Source: Limosilactobacillus rudii
GTDB lineage: Bacteria > Bacillota > Bacilli > Lactobacillales > Lactobacillaceae
Direction of reading: 5' to 3'
Assembly (NCBI RefSeq): GCF_014145455.1
Contig: NZ_JACIVB010000047.1
Location: 1 to 64,000, forward strand
DNA: 64,000 nucleotides
Made by a program: the position numbers and the translations under genes. Below the pieces are notes generated by a model. The model was not told the origin of the DNA, did no database searches, and saw only the letters and a program-made list of their open reading frames with translations. Below are positions 9,252 to 17,206 of the stretch, in pieces; the stretch's first letter is position 1; each line of letters opens with the position of its first letter.

Positions 9252-10118
9252 CTAGGCAACTGCTGGCGTGCCTAACCATTCAATCATATCTTTCATTTTA
9301 TCAGTAATTGCATCAGTCCCGGGAAGCAATAATTTTCGTGGATCATATCCCTTATTGTCCTTATTTAAATCTAAATTGTTTTCGATATACTTCCGTGTAG
9401 CATCTTGGAAAGCCAATTGGAATTCAGTATTAATATTAACTTTTGCAATCCCCATCGAAATCGCCTTTTGTACTTGGTCTTTAGGGATTCCAGAACCACC
9501 ATGTAGAACCAACGGAATATCAATCGCCTCAGCAATTTCTTGTAACCGCGCAAAATTAAGTCCTTGCCAGTCAGCAGGATAGATCCCATGAATGTTACCA
9601 ATCCCACAAGCAAGACGGTCAACGCCCATCGCTGCAAAGGCCATTGCATCTTCAACATCCGCTAATTCACCGCTGCTTGTATCTTGATTTTCACCAACTT
9701 TGCCGATTTCTGCTTCAACAGCAATACCACGAGAATGAGCTAATTGAACGATTTCTTTTGTTCGTGCATAGTTTTCTTCAATTGGTAATTTGTGACCATC
9801 AAACATTACTGATGAATATCCAAGGTTAATGCATTTTATCGCTGCCTCATAATCGCCATGGTCAAGATTCAAGATGACCGGAACCTTGATATTCATGGCG
9901 TCCATTTGGTCTTCTACCATATCCTTAACGAATTTATAGCCACCCATATACTTAGCAGCCCCCATTGAAACCTGGATTAGTACAGGGGTATTCGTCTCTG
10001 CAGCGGCCCGTAAAATTGCCCGCGTCCATTCGAGGTTATTAATATTATATGCCCCGATTGCATACTGATTCTTTCGCGCGTCGTCAAAAAGTTTGTTTCC
10101 ATTATCAAAATAAGCCAT
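9252..10118 (-). CDS. fba: Class II fructose-bisphosphate aldolase
   Basis: Zinc-dependent aldolase of 288 aa joining or cleaving dihydroxyacetone phosphate and glyceraldehyde 3-phosphate. Visible signatures: catalytic Asp and zinc His in NLDHGDYE (about 81-88), EAEIG, HGIYP, the phosphate loop LHGGSGIP, and NINTE. A tagatose-bisphosphate aldolase cannot be excluded by eye. It sits 17 nt after tpiA and 18 nt before the phosphatase gene. In heterofermenters the aldolase branch is minor, so a gluconeogenic or sugar-phosphate supply role fits its position behind ppsA. Confidence 0.92.
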   Translation of the reverse strand: MAYFDNGNKLFDDARKNQYAIGAYNINNLEWTRAILRAAAETNTPVLIQVSMGAAKYMGGYKFVKDMVEDQMDAMNIKVPVILNLDHGDYEAAIKCINLGYSSVMFDGHKLPIEENYARTKEIVQLAHSRGIAVEAEIGKVGENQDTSSGELADVEDAMAFAAMGVDRLACGIGNIHGIYPADWQGLNFARLQEIAEAIDIPLVLHGGSGIPKDQVQKAISMGIAKVNINTEFQLAFQDATRKYIENNLDLNKDNKGYDPRKLLLPGTDAITDKMKDMIEWLGTPAVA

Positions 10119-10135
10119 TACTACTTCCTCCTCAA

Positions 10136-10915
10136 CTAAATTACCTGTAATTTTTCTTTGCTGGCTAATTCAACGTAATTGATCATTTGTAAAAAGCTAT
10201 CAATATCAAGACTTGCCCGACCAATTAGTGCCCCATCAACATTTGGTTTACTCATGATTTGATAAATATTGTGGGGATTTACACTGCCGCCATACAGGAT
10301 TCGCATCTTATCCGCTATATCATTGTTATAAGTATCAGCAAGACTCTGCCGAATCGCTTGACATCCTTCTTCTGCTATTTCCGGATTAGCTTGATGACTA
10401 CTGCCAACAGCCCAGCTTGGCTCATAGGAAATAACAATCTGTGACAATTTATTTACCGGAACATCACGCAATACGCTCTTCAACTGCTGAAAAACATAAT
10501 GAATCTTTCCGTTAACTTCTGTTTGTACCATTTCTTCATCAGTACAAATTATCGGTACGATCCCTGCCTTAAGCGCTGCGAGGACCTTTTGATTAATTGC
10601 GGTATTGCTTTCGTTGAATAACCGTCGTCGCTCTAGGTGCCCCAACATAACATAAGTAACTCCGGCATCAGCTAAACTACGCATACTAATTTCGCCCGTA
10701 TAGGGTCCTTCAAGTTCTGCGGCTGCATTTTGAGCAATAATTTGCAAGTTTGAAGCTCCGGCTACTTTTTTCATGTTGTATAAGGAAACAGCCTGCGCCG
10801 CAATCCCAATTTCTTTATTTGCCGGTAGCTTTTCCTTAATCGCCCTAACAAAGTCTACCGATTCATGAACGTTCTTGTTCATCTTCCAGTTAGCAATAAT
10901 AAACGGCTTGCGCAT
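10136..10915 (-). CDS. tpiA: Triosephosphate isomerase, divergent paralogue
   Basis: 259-aa TIM-barrel protein interconverting dihydroxyacetone phosphate and glyceraldehyde 3-phosphate. Catalytic residues are kept: Lys in IIANWKMN, His in LGHLERR, Glu in SYEPSWAVGSS, and the phosphate loop GGSVNPHN. Two near-invariant features differ: GHSERR reads GHLERR (Ser to Leu beside the catalytic His) and loop 6 reads EPSWAVGSS where most TIMs have EPVWAIGTG. This suggests an accessory enzyme distinct from the housekeeping tpiA expected in a gap-pgk cluster elsewhere. It is third in the ppsA operon (15 nt after the beta-helix gene). Confidence 0.88.
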   Translation of the reverse strand: MRKPFIIANWKMNKNVHESVDFVRAIKEKLPANKEIGIAAQAVSLYNMKKVAGASNLQIIAQNAAAELEGPYTGEISMRSLADAGVTYVMLGHLERRRLFNESNTAINQKVLAALKAGIVPIICTDEEMVQTEVNGKIHYVFQQLKSVLRDVPVNKLSQIVISYEPSWAVGSSHQANPEIAEEGCQAIRQSLADTYNNDIADKMRILYGGSVNPHNIYQIMSKPNVDGALIGRASLDIDSFLQMINYVELASKEKLQVI

Positions 10916-10930
10916 TCTTATCCTTCCTCC

Positions 10931-12721
10931 TTAAAACAGCAACCTAAATAACCGGTGACTGTATTCATCTTTCGTATCGAATGGGCCAGCAGTAACGCTT
11001 ACCCCTTCACGATGGTTTCCTAGAAAATCGATATCAAAGTCCATCGCAGTGTTAGCGGACTGGCCTACCGCAACAACACGGCTCGTGTCCTCATCCAGAT
11101 AATTACAAATATTACTATTAATAAATACTCCATCTTCACCAGCATCAACATCAACCGTGACATCCGCTGTCTGATCATTTAGATAAACATTACCGGCCTT
11201 ATTGGTATTAATATGGTCGCGTTGTTTACTTGAACGGGCAACAAATACTTCATTATCATCACTGGTATGATTATCAATATTTTCTTGCTGGTCAGATTGT
11301 TCGCGTGCTAGGGCAATTAATTTTGCCATCTCGTCACGGAGATTCTTACGAATAAAGACATTGTTATAGAAGCACGAAGAACTATATGGGTCCTTATTCT
11401 CATCATTCTCTTGATATAGGCGATGGTAGTATGGGTCGTTCTCTTGGACATTTGTATTGCTTAACCATTCCACACTACCGTTAATCAGGTTATGAACCAG
11501 CAAGATTCCCTTGGTTTCTAACTTAAGAGCACAATCTGATAGCAAAAAGTTGTTATCTACTAAAGTAACCCCATCAGAATCCTTGATTTTAATATCTTCA
11601 CCAAGGCCTGCGATTAAGTCATCCTGATTTTCAGCTGTAACCTCAAATGGCTTAGGGAGGCTATTGTTATAGAAAACGTTCCGTGAAATTTGCGTATCTT
11701 CTACCTTTCCGCCTAACCAAATTCCGCGGGTACAATCATGAATACAATTGCGTAGAATCTTAGCATCGATCGCTGGCGAAAGATTAATCGCACTCACATC
11801 GTCACTAACAAGATTTTGGCGCGTATTAATATTGTAAATACTATTATGCTCAATAATTGGCGAAGGATTTCCTTCTACTCCCATAATTCCTGTCTGACCG
11901 CAATCGTGGATGGTATTATTCTTAATCCGGTGTGGAACAACCTTGCGATCATCAACGGTTGGGACAACATCACGTCCCAAAGAAATTCCGGAACATTTTG
12001 CATGCGATATATCACACTTTGCGACTTTCCAGCCCTGACCACTATTTGTGCCAATAATTCCTTTATTGTATTTAGGAGTGGCCCATTGGCAGGCTGCCTT
12101 GGTCATCGTAAAGCCGGAAAGGATAAGGTAGTTAATTTCCTTTTTGTCGGGATAAAAACACGTTTCACGAAATGTTAATTCTACATGCTCATTGTTTGGA
12201 TCCTTATCCTGGAAGTTCGCGTAAATTACCGTGGCATTTTCTTCACGTGATTGTTCTGTATACCAAGTGTAGAGCGTAAACGCGCTATCCCGTGAAAGAG
12301 GATTTTCCTTTGGTGCCATCACTTCTGCCAGCTGGTCAACCTCGTACATGGCCTTATTGTTAAGAAAGATTTCGCCTGCATGGTTAAAGGTTTGGTTAAC
12401 AAGAACATTGTACGGGTTATAGTCACCAAACTCGGTATTCGGCAACTTAATCATCCAAACACTGTCATTAACTTGTTGCCACCCTGTTACACGATCAGCG
12501 CCAGTAATAATTGTCTGACTTTGCTTTGCTGCGGCATAAATAATCGGCTTATCCTTAGTCCCAGAATATTGCGGATGAACGGTCTCATGATACTCTCCGT
12601 GCATGACCTGAATATAGTCACCGGGGCGCGCAATATTAGCCGCCTGTTGAATCATCTTAAAAGGATATTCTTGTGAACCATTACCATTTTCAGAAGCATT
12701 AATATCAACAAAAATTTTCAT
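10931..12721 (-). CDS. GH120-like right-handed parallel beta-helix protein
   Basis: 596 aa from the ATG at 12721, chosen because GGAAAGGA precedes it by about 9 nt; the longer frame from 12793 would overlap ppsA by 53 nt. There is no signal peptide, so it is cytosolic. The order of motifs (IKLPNTEFGDYNPY, TVIYANFQDKDPN, CFYP, IKNNTIHDCGQTGIMG, NCIHDCTRGIWL) matches my memory of GH120 beta-xylosidases such as XylC: a beta-helix with an inserted beta-sandwich. At the position of the XylC nucleophile (Asp382 in LWLDWE) this protein reads WLGG (Gly337), while the acid/base Glu405 is matched by Glu360 at the same 23-residue spacing. Activity may be lost or changed. It sits between ppsA and tpiA (19- and 15-nt gaps). 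Confidence 0.7.
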   Translation of the reverse strand: MKIFVDINASENGNGSQEYPFKMIQQAANIARPGDYIQVMHGEYHETVHPQYSGTKDKPIIYAAAKQSQTIITGADRVTGWQQVNDSVWMIKLPNTEFGDYNPYNVLVNQTFNHAGEIFLNNKAMYEVDQLAEVMAPKENPLSRDSAFTLYTWYTEQSREENATVIYANFQDKDPNNEHVELTFRETCFYPDKKEINYLILSGFTMTKAACQWATPKYNKGIIGTNSGQGWKVAKCDISHAKCSGISLGRDVVPTVDDRKVVPHRIKNNTIHDCGQTGIMGVEGNPSPIIEHNSIYNINTRQNLVSDDVSAINLSPAIDAKILRNCIHDCTRGIWLGGKVEDTQISRNVFYNNSLPKPFEVTAENQDDLIAGLGEDIKIKDSDGVTLVDNNFLLSDCALKLETKGILLVHNLINGSVEWLSNTNVQENDPYYHRLYQENDENKDPYSSSCFYNNVFIRKNLRDEMAKLIALAREQSDQQENIDNHTSDDNEVFVARSSKQRDHINTNKAGNVYLNDQTADVTVDVDAGEDGVFINSNICNYLDEDTSRVVAVGQSANTAMDFDIDFLGNHREGVSVTAGPFDTKDEYSHRLFRLLF

Positions 12722-12740
12722 TTTTTTCAATCCTTTCCAA

Positions 12741-15128
12741 TTACCATTCATAAACCGTGGCTTCTTGCCGTCCCTTACCAGTCGCTTGGTCAAGGATTAT
12801 TCGTTGTTCAAACCGCGCCACGTTCCGTTTTGTTTCCTTTACCATGTCTGGATTGACTGAAATATAATCAATTCCCTGCTGAACTAAGAAGTTAGCTAAC
12901 GCTGGGTATTCTGAAGGCGCCTGCCCACAGATAGAAACGGTTTTATTATCTTGATGAGCAACTTTAATTAAATGACTAATTGCTCGTTTGACGGCAAGGT
13001 TTCGTTCATCAAAGAGGTGTGCGACCGTATCATTGTTCCGGTCACACCCCAGAATCAACATTGCTAAATCATTTGAGCCAATTGAATAACCGTCAACATA
13101 CTCGTTAAACTGGTCTGCAAGAATAATATTGCTTGGAATTTCAGCCATCATATAAACCTTAAAATCAGGCCCACGGTGTAAACCTTCCACGTTCATTAAT
13201 GCGGTGACCTTCGCCGCTTCCGCTACTGTTCGAACAAACGGAATCATGACATTTAGGTTCTTTAATTGAAATTCATCACGAACTTTTTTTACCGCTGCTA
13301 ATTCTAGCTTAAACGCTTCAATATACTTTGAATCATAGTACCGGGAAGCGCCACGCCAGCCGAGTAAGTCTGCGGGTTCATGAGGCTCATATTTATCACC
13401 GCCAGTCAAATTGCGATACTCACTAGATTTAAAGTCAGAGAAACGTAAAACCATCGGCCGCGGTGCAATTGCTCGAGCAACCTTCGCAATTCCATCGGCT
13501 AACATATCAACCACCTTTTCTGGATGACCAGTTTCAATGAGATAAAGCGGATGGGCGTGAATATAAGTTGTCCATAAGAATTCCTCGCGCATCAAGCCAA
13601 TCCCATCAGCTGGCAGGCTGGCATACTTTTGGGCAAGCTCAGGATCCCCTAAGTTCATCATTACGCCAGTCGCAGTGGGAGCAAAATATTCGGCAGCTTC
13701 ATTAGCTGGATTCTCTTGTTTCGTCCCGGCAAATTTTTCTTGGACGTCTCCGTAATAAACAACCCCGTTTTGTGCGTCAACCGTTACTTGGTCGCCATCC
13801 TGAAGAGTCGTAGTAACTGCTTCACCACAACTCTTGGTCCCAACGATACATGGAATCTGCATTTCACGTGAAACAATCGCCGCGTGGCATGTCATCCCAC
13901 CATTATCGGTAATAATTGCGGCTGCCTTTTTCATTGCGGGAACCCAATCCGGGGAAGTCATTAACGTTACAAGTACTTCTCCTTCTGCAAATTGATCAAT
14001 ATCTTTGGGATCGGCAATGACATGAACTTTACCGGTAGCCACACCTGGACTTGCTGGCAGCCCCTTAACCGCGGTTTTATTCTTATCCTTACTTTCCAGC
14101 ACTGCTTGTTGCTCGCTTGGTTGTGGATTATTTCTATTTGACCATACCGTTTCCGGTCGCGCTTGGACTAGCCACAACCGATTAGTCCGGGCATCCAGAG
14201 CAAATTCCATATCCATATAACAGCCATAATGCTCTTCGATTTCTTTAGCATATCCTGCTAGTTCACGAATTTGGTCTTCTGTTAGCGCCGGCCTTGCTGC
14301 TCGTGATTCCGGCACCTGTTCTTCATGAACACCACCACCCGGGGTTTGCAATAATTCAACCTGCTTTGGTACAACCGATCGTTCAAGTACCTGCAGGTTA
14401 TCCTTGTTAACTACAAAGTGGTCAGGTGTTACCTTGCCTAGAACAATGTATTCGCCTAGTCCCCAGATTGAATCAATGACGATTTTTGTATCATCCCCAT
14501 TAGCAACGTTGACCGAAAACATAACTCCTGATGCCTTTGAGAAAACCATCATTTGAACCGCGGCGGATAGGGCAACTTTTTCATGAGGAAAGTTCTGCTT
14601 ATGCCGGTAATAAGTTGCGCGGTCAGTAAACAGGGAAGCATAACATTCTTGAACCTTCTTAAGCACCATTGCGGCTCCCTGCACGTTCAAATACGATTCC
14701 TGCTGTCCCGCAAATGACGCATTAGGTAGGTCTTCAGCAGTCGCGCTTGAGCGGATAGCCACAAACGGTTCTGTTTCACCCATCTTTTCAGAAAGTTCAT
14801 CATATGCACGTTTTATTGTTGTCGCAATTTCAAATGGCATTGGTGCCTCAATAATCATTTTGCGAATCTGACTGCAAACTTGGTGAAGTTTATCCGCATT
14901 TTCATAGTCATTAAATTCAGTTAATAATTTATTAATTTGTTCATTTAGTCCCGTTTCATTCATAAATTGATGGTAAGCATAAGTTGTCGTCGCAAAACCG
15001 TATGGAACGGGAATTTTCATTGATGAAGTCATTTCTCCTAGTGATGATGACTTTCCACCAACGAGATTGACGTCTGAGCGATGCAATTCATCAAACCATA
15101 AAACATTTTTCTGTTCGCGTTTTTCCAT
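12741..15128 (-). CDS. ppsA: Phosphoenolpyruvate synthase
   Basis: 795-aa pyruvate, water dikinase: pyruvate + ATP + water gives PEP + AMP + phosphate, the entry to gluconeogenesis. Domains in order: N-terminal ATP-grasp/PPDK nucleotide-binding domain (GGKSSSLGEM; AIRSSATAEDLP), swivelling phosphohistidine domain with GGMTCHAAIVSREMQIPCIVG (His near 420), and a C-terminal TIM barrel with GSNDLAM and the catalytic Cys in VSICGQAPS. All key residues are present. It is first in a five-gene operon with a consensus -35 upstream. The ATG at 15128 has AAGGAGA about 7 nt upstream. Confidence 0.93.
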   Translation of the reverse strand: MEKREQKNVLWFDELHRSDVNLVGGKSSSLGEMTSSMKIPVPYGFATTTYAYHQFMNETGLNEQINKLLTEFNDYENADKLHQVCSQIRKMIIEAPMPFEIATTIKRAYDELSEKMGETEPFVAIRSSATAEDLPNASFAGQQESYLNVQGAAMVLKKVQECYASLFTDRATYYRHKQNFPHEKVALSAAVQMMVFSKASGVMFSVNVANGDDTKIVIDSIWGLGEYIVLGKVTPDHFVVNKDNLQVLERSVVPKQVELLQTPGGGVHEEQVPESRAARPALTEDQIRELAGYAKEIEEHYGCYMDMEFALDARTNRLWLVQARPETVWSNRNNPQPSEQQAVLESKDKNKTAVKGLPASPGVATGKVHVIADPKDIDQFAEGEVLVTLMTSPDWVPAMKKAAAIITDNGGMTCHAAIVSREMQIPCIVGTKSCGEAVTTTLQDGDQVTVDAQNGVVYYGDVQEKFAGTKQENPANEAAEYFAPTATGVMMNLGDPELAQKYASLPADGIGLMREEFLWTTYIHAHPLYLIETGHPEKVVDMLADGIAKVARAIAPRPMVLRFSDFKSSEYRNLTGGDKYEPHEPADLLGWRGASRYYDSKYIEAFKLELAAVKKVRDEFQLKNLNVMIPFVRTVAEAAKVTALMNVEGLHRGPDFKVYMMAEIPSNIILADQFNEYVDGYSIGSNDLAMLILGCDRNNDTVAHLFDERNLAVKRAISHLIKVAHQDNKTVSICGQAPSEYPALANFLVQQGIDYISVNPDMVKETKRNVARFEQRIILDQATGKGRQEATVYEW

Positions 15129-15159
15129 TACTGCATCTCCTTAAATTCAATGTATCTCT

Positions 15160-15188
15160 TTCTTAGGTGGTTCCCGAAAAAGTGTCAA
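15160..15188 (-). promoter_or_regulatory. Promoter for the ppsA operon
   Basis: Minus strand: perfect TTGACA (15188-15183), 17-nt spacer, TAAGAA (15165-15160). It lies about 32 nt before the ppsA ATG. The -10 is weak (3 of 6), so an activator may be needed. Confidence 0.5.
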
Positions 15189-15204
15189 GAATTTTATTCA
15201 ATTA

Positions 15205-15252
15205 AAAAAATTGAGCAAACGGTGGCATTCCTATCCGCTCGCCCAATTTTTC
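15205..15252. terminator. Hairpin between ppsA and the sortase terminator
   Basis: AAAAATTG pairs with CAATTTTT over an interrupted GC stem. T-rich tails exist on both strands (TTTTTCT plus; CAATTTTTTT minus). No clear gene ends here, so it may insulate the ppsA promoter. The rest of 15253-15480 shows nothing I can support. Confidence 0.35.
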
Positions 15253-15480
15253 TACTAAAATTTCATTTAATTTCATTGTTTTTAATCGTCCTTGTATTTT
15301 ACTGAATTTGTAATCGATTCCAAATTCAATCAAAATAGGAATGATAAATTTCTTAGCAAGGCCACTAATTAAGATAAAACGATGACTGACCAATATACGG
15401 CAATTATTGTTCGTATTTTTGCTTAATTTTGCTATTACCACGGCAGTTTAACAGTATTCACAAACAAGAAATGAAGATAC

Positions 15481-15523
15481 AAAAAAATGACATCTAAAGT
15501 CTGGTAACCCCGACCTTAGATGC
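15481..15523 (-). terminator. Terminator of srtA
   Basis: Minus strand CATCTAAGGTCGGGG, loop, CCAGACTTTAGATG, then TCATTTTTTT. It lies about 45 nt after the sortase stop. Confidence 0.85.
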
Positions 15524-15567
15524 CGCTTTATGCTTATAACGACGTGAAAACAAGTCATAAATGTCTT

Positions 15568-16272
15568 TTATCGTCCAGTTGTATACTTTTCGCTAAAATT
15601 CTTCTGTACCTGTTGTGGCGCTTGTTTGAACGGTTCTGATTTAACAAACTTTCCCCGAATCATTAACCGATTTGCTCCCGTTGCATCACAGGTAATTAAT
15701 GTAACTATTTTCTCTGGTGTATTGTCTACCACGTCAACCCGCGTAGCAGCAATAAATTCACGTTGGTAAATTTTATACTCATACACACGATCCATATTGG
15801 TAATATAGATCATCTGCCCAACCTTCGCGTGGTAGTAAAGCGGGGAAAAAAGGATTTTACTCCCATGAGCCATGTTATGACCAGCTAACGCATAGTTTCC
15901 TTCACCCATTTTCATATCTGGACGCAACGTTCCCGCAGCTAGTGCGAGGGTTGTATTATCAACCCCGTTAGCAATCGGAATTGTCATTTTAATGGCTGGA
16001 ACGGTAATCGCGCCAATTGTGTTGATTGATTGCTTATTCGCGCGTGCTTTTGCGGCTGTTTGAAGATTGAGGTCTTGCACACTCTTAAAATCATACGTTG
16101 CTTTTTTCTTTTGGTTTTGTTGAACTGTTTGCTGTGTAATCTCTGGCTTATAGCTACCAACTAAATAATATTTTATTTGCTGATTAAATATTAGAACAAC
16201 TGATACAAGCAGTAAAATAACAACGGCCGTCCACCGTAGCCATTCTCGTGACCGTTTTTTCTTATTTTTCAA
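15568..16272 (-). CDS. srtA: Class A sortase
   Basis: Membrane-anchored transpeptidase that cleaves LPXTG-type sorting signals and links surface proteins to peptidoglycan. 234 aa: basic N-terminus, one membrane helix (about 12-30), then the sortase fold with His132 (LAGHNM), Cys195 (TLITC) and Arg202 (NRLMIRG). The start is TTG at 16272 with AGAGGTAGG upstream. It lies 49 nt after the hydrolase gene; a TATACT about 35 nt upstream could be its own -10. The adhesin at the left edge of the window is a likely client. Confidence 0.95.
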   Translation of the reverse strand: MKNKKKRSREWLRWTAVVILLLVSVVLIFNQQIKYYLVGSYKPEITQQTVQQNQKKKATYDFKSVQDLNLQTAAKARANKQSINTIGAITVPAIKMTIPIANGVDNTTLALAAGTLRPDMKMGEGNYALAGHNMAHGSKILFSPLYYHAKVGQMIYITNMDRVYEYKIYQREFIAATRVDVVDNTPEKIVTLITCDATGANRLMIRGKFVKSEPFKQAPQQVQKNFSEKYTTGR

Positions 16273-16321
16273 AATACCTACCTCTTACTTTTTATTATTA
16301 AACTTAGTATAACCTGCCGAC

Positions 16322-17206
16322 CTAGTTTTGAGTAGACCCTCGCTTATTTTGTGGGGCACCATTATCTGCCGGATCTAATAAATATTCTTCAATCAAGCGT
16401 ACTATTTGCTTATTTTGTGGCAAATTTGAATGCTGAGCATCTTTACCAGTTACTGTCATGCTAGTATAGTGTGCTACTTGCTTTTGATAAATGTATTTAC
16501 CAGCATCAACACTTCCCTCTGGTACTAAGCCATCAGAATTATATGTCTCTGTCCCTGCAACAGAATAAACTAATAAGTTTTTTGGAATTCGATAACGATA
16601 TTTTACAAAATCAGAAAACATTTGGGTCGGATGACTGACCGACGACTCAGCAAAGTTATACGGCGTTCCCAAGGTCATCAAACTTTTAATCGTAATTGCA
16701 TCTTCATAATTGGAATAATAATGTTCAAGCCAATATGTCCATACGAGTCCCCCGTTAGAATGACCGAACGCTTTAAAATTATTAAAATTATACTCATCAG
16801 TTAAACGCTCAAAAACTTGGTTAACCATTTTTGCCTGTTTTTTTATATTTTGATAACCATCATGATTGTTCTCAAAACCAATCACAATAATCGGTTCATT
16901 ATCACCACGATTAATCCACCCTTGTGAAACAATCTTGCCGTTATTTTTTACTTCCAGCCGTAAAACACTATGCTTCTTAGAGCTATCTTCATTTATTTTC
17001 CGAATCAACGGGTTAAACCGATTCTGAGTAGCTGAACTTCCTGGAACCATAATTATTGGCGACATCCGTGAATTATGCTGTGCTGCTAAATATTTATTGG
17101 TATCTTTCATCCAAAAATAAGCAGGGATTGCCATTAAGATCAAAATTGCCATTAAGGTAATCAGCACAATCCGGCTATGCAAAGTTGTATTAGTCATTTT
17201 TTTCAT
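16322..17206 (-). CDS. Membrane-anchored alpha/beta hydrolase (DUF915 type)
   Basis: 294 aa with one N-terminal membrane helix (about 12-31) and an extracytoplasmic alpha/beta-hydrolase domain. The oxyanion region is IIMVPGSSATQNRF and the nucleophile elbow GHSNGG (G-x-S-x-G). The extension after the helix and the VIGFENNHDG segment fit the DUF915 family of lactic acid bacteria, whose substrates are unknown. Its start overlaps the 3' end of the upstream IIC-like gene by 17 nt, showing co-transcription and probably translational coupling. Confidence 0.85.
   Translation of the reverse strand: MKKMTNTTLHSRIVLITLMAILILMAIPAYFWMKDTNKYLAAQHNSRMSPIIMVPGSSATQNRFNPLIRKINEDSSKKHSVLRLEVKNNGKIVSQGWINRGDNEPIIVIGFENNHDGYQNIKKQAKMVNQVFERLTDEYNFNNFKAFGHSNGGLVWTYWLEHYYSNYEDAITIKSLMTLGTPYNFAESSVSHPTQMFSDFVKYRYRIPKNLLVYSVAGTETYNSDGLVPEGSVDAGKYIYQKQVAHYTSMTVTGKDAQHSNLPQNKQIVRLIEEYLLDPADNGAPQNKRGSTQN

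Noticed and set aside
12722-12793. Longer N-terminus for the beta-helix protein
   Set aside because: It would overlap ppsA by 53 nt and lacks a ribosome site. GGAAAGGA precedes the ATG at 12721, and the protein then starts directly with a beta-helix strand.
15202-15441. 79-codon GTG-started frame between ppsA and srtA
   Set aside because: No ribosome site, overlaps a terminator-like hairpin, and the composition and sequence look like non-coding DNA. A decayed gene is possible but unsupported.
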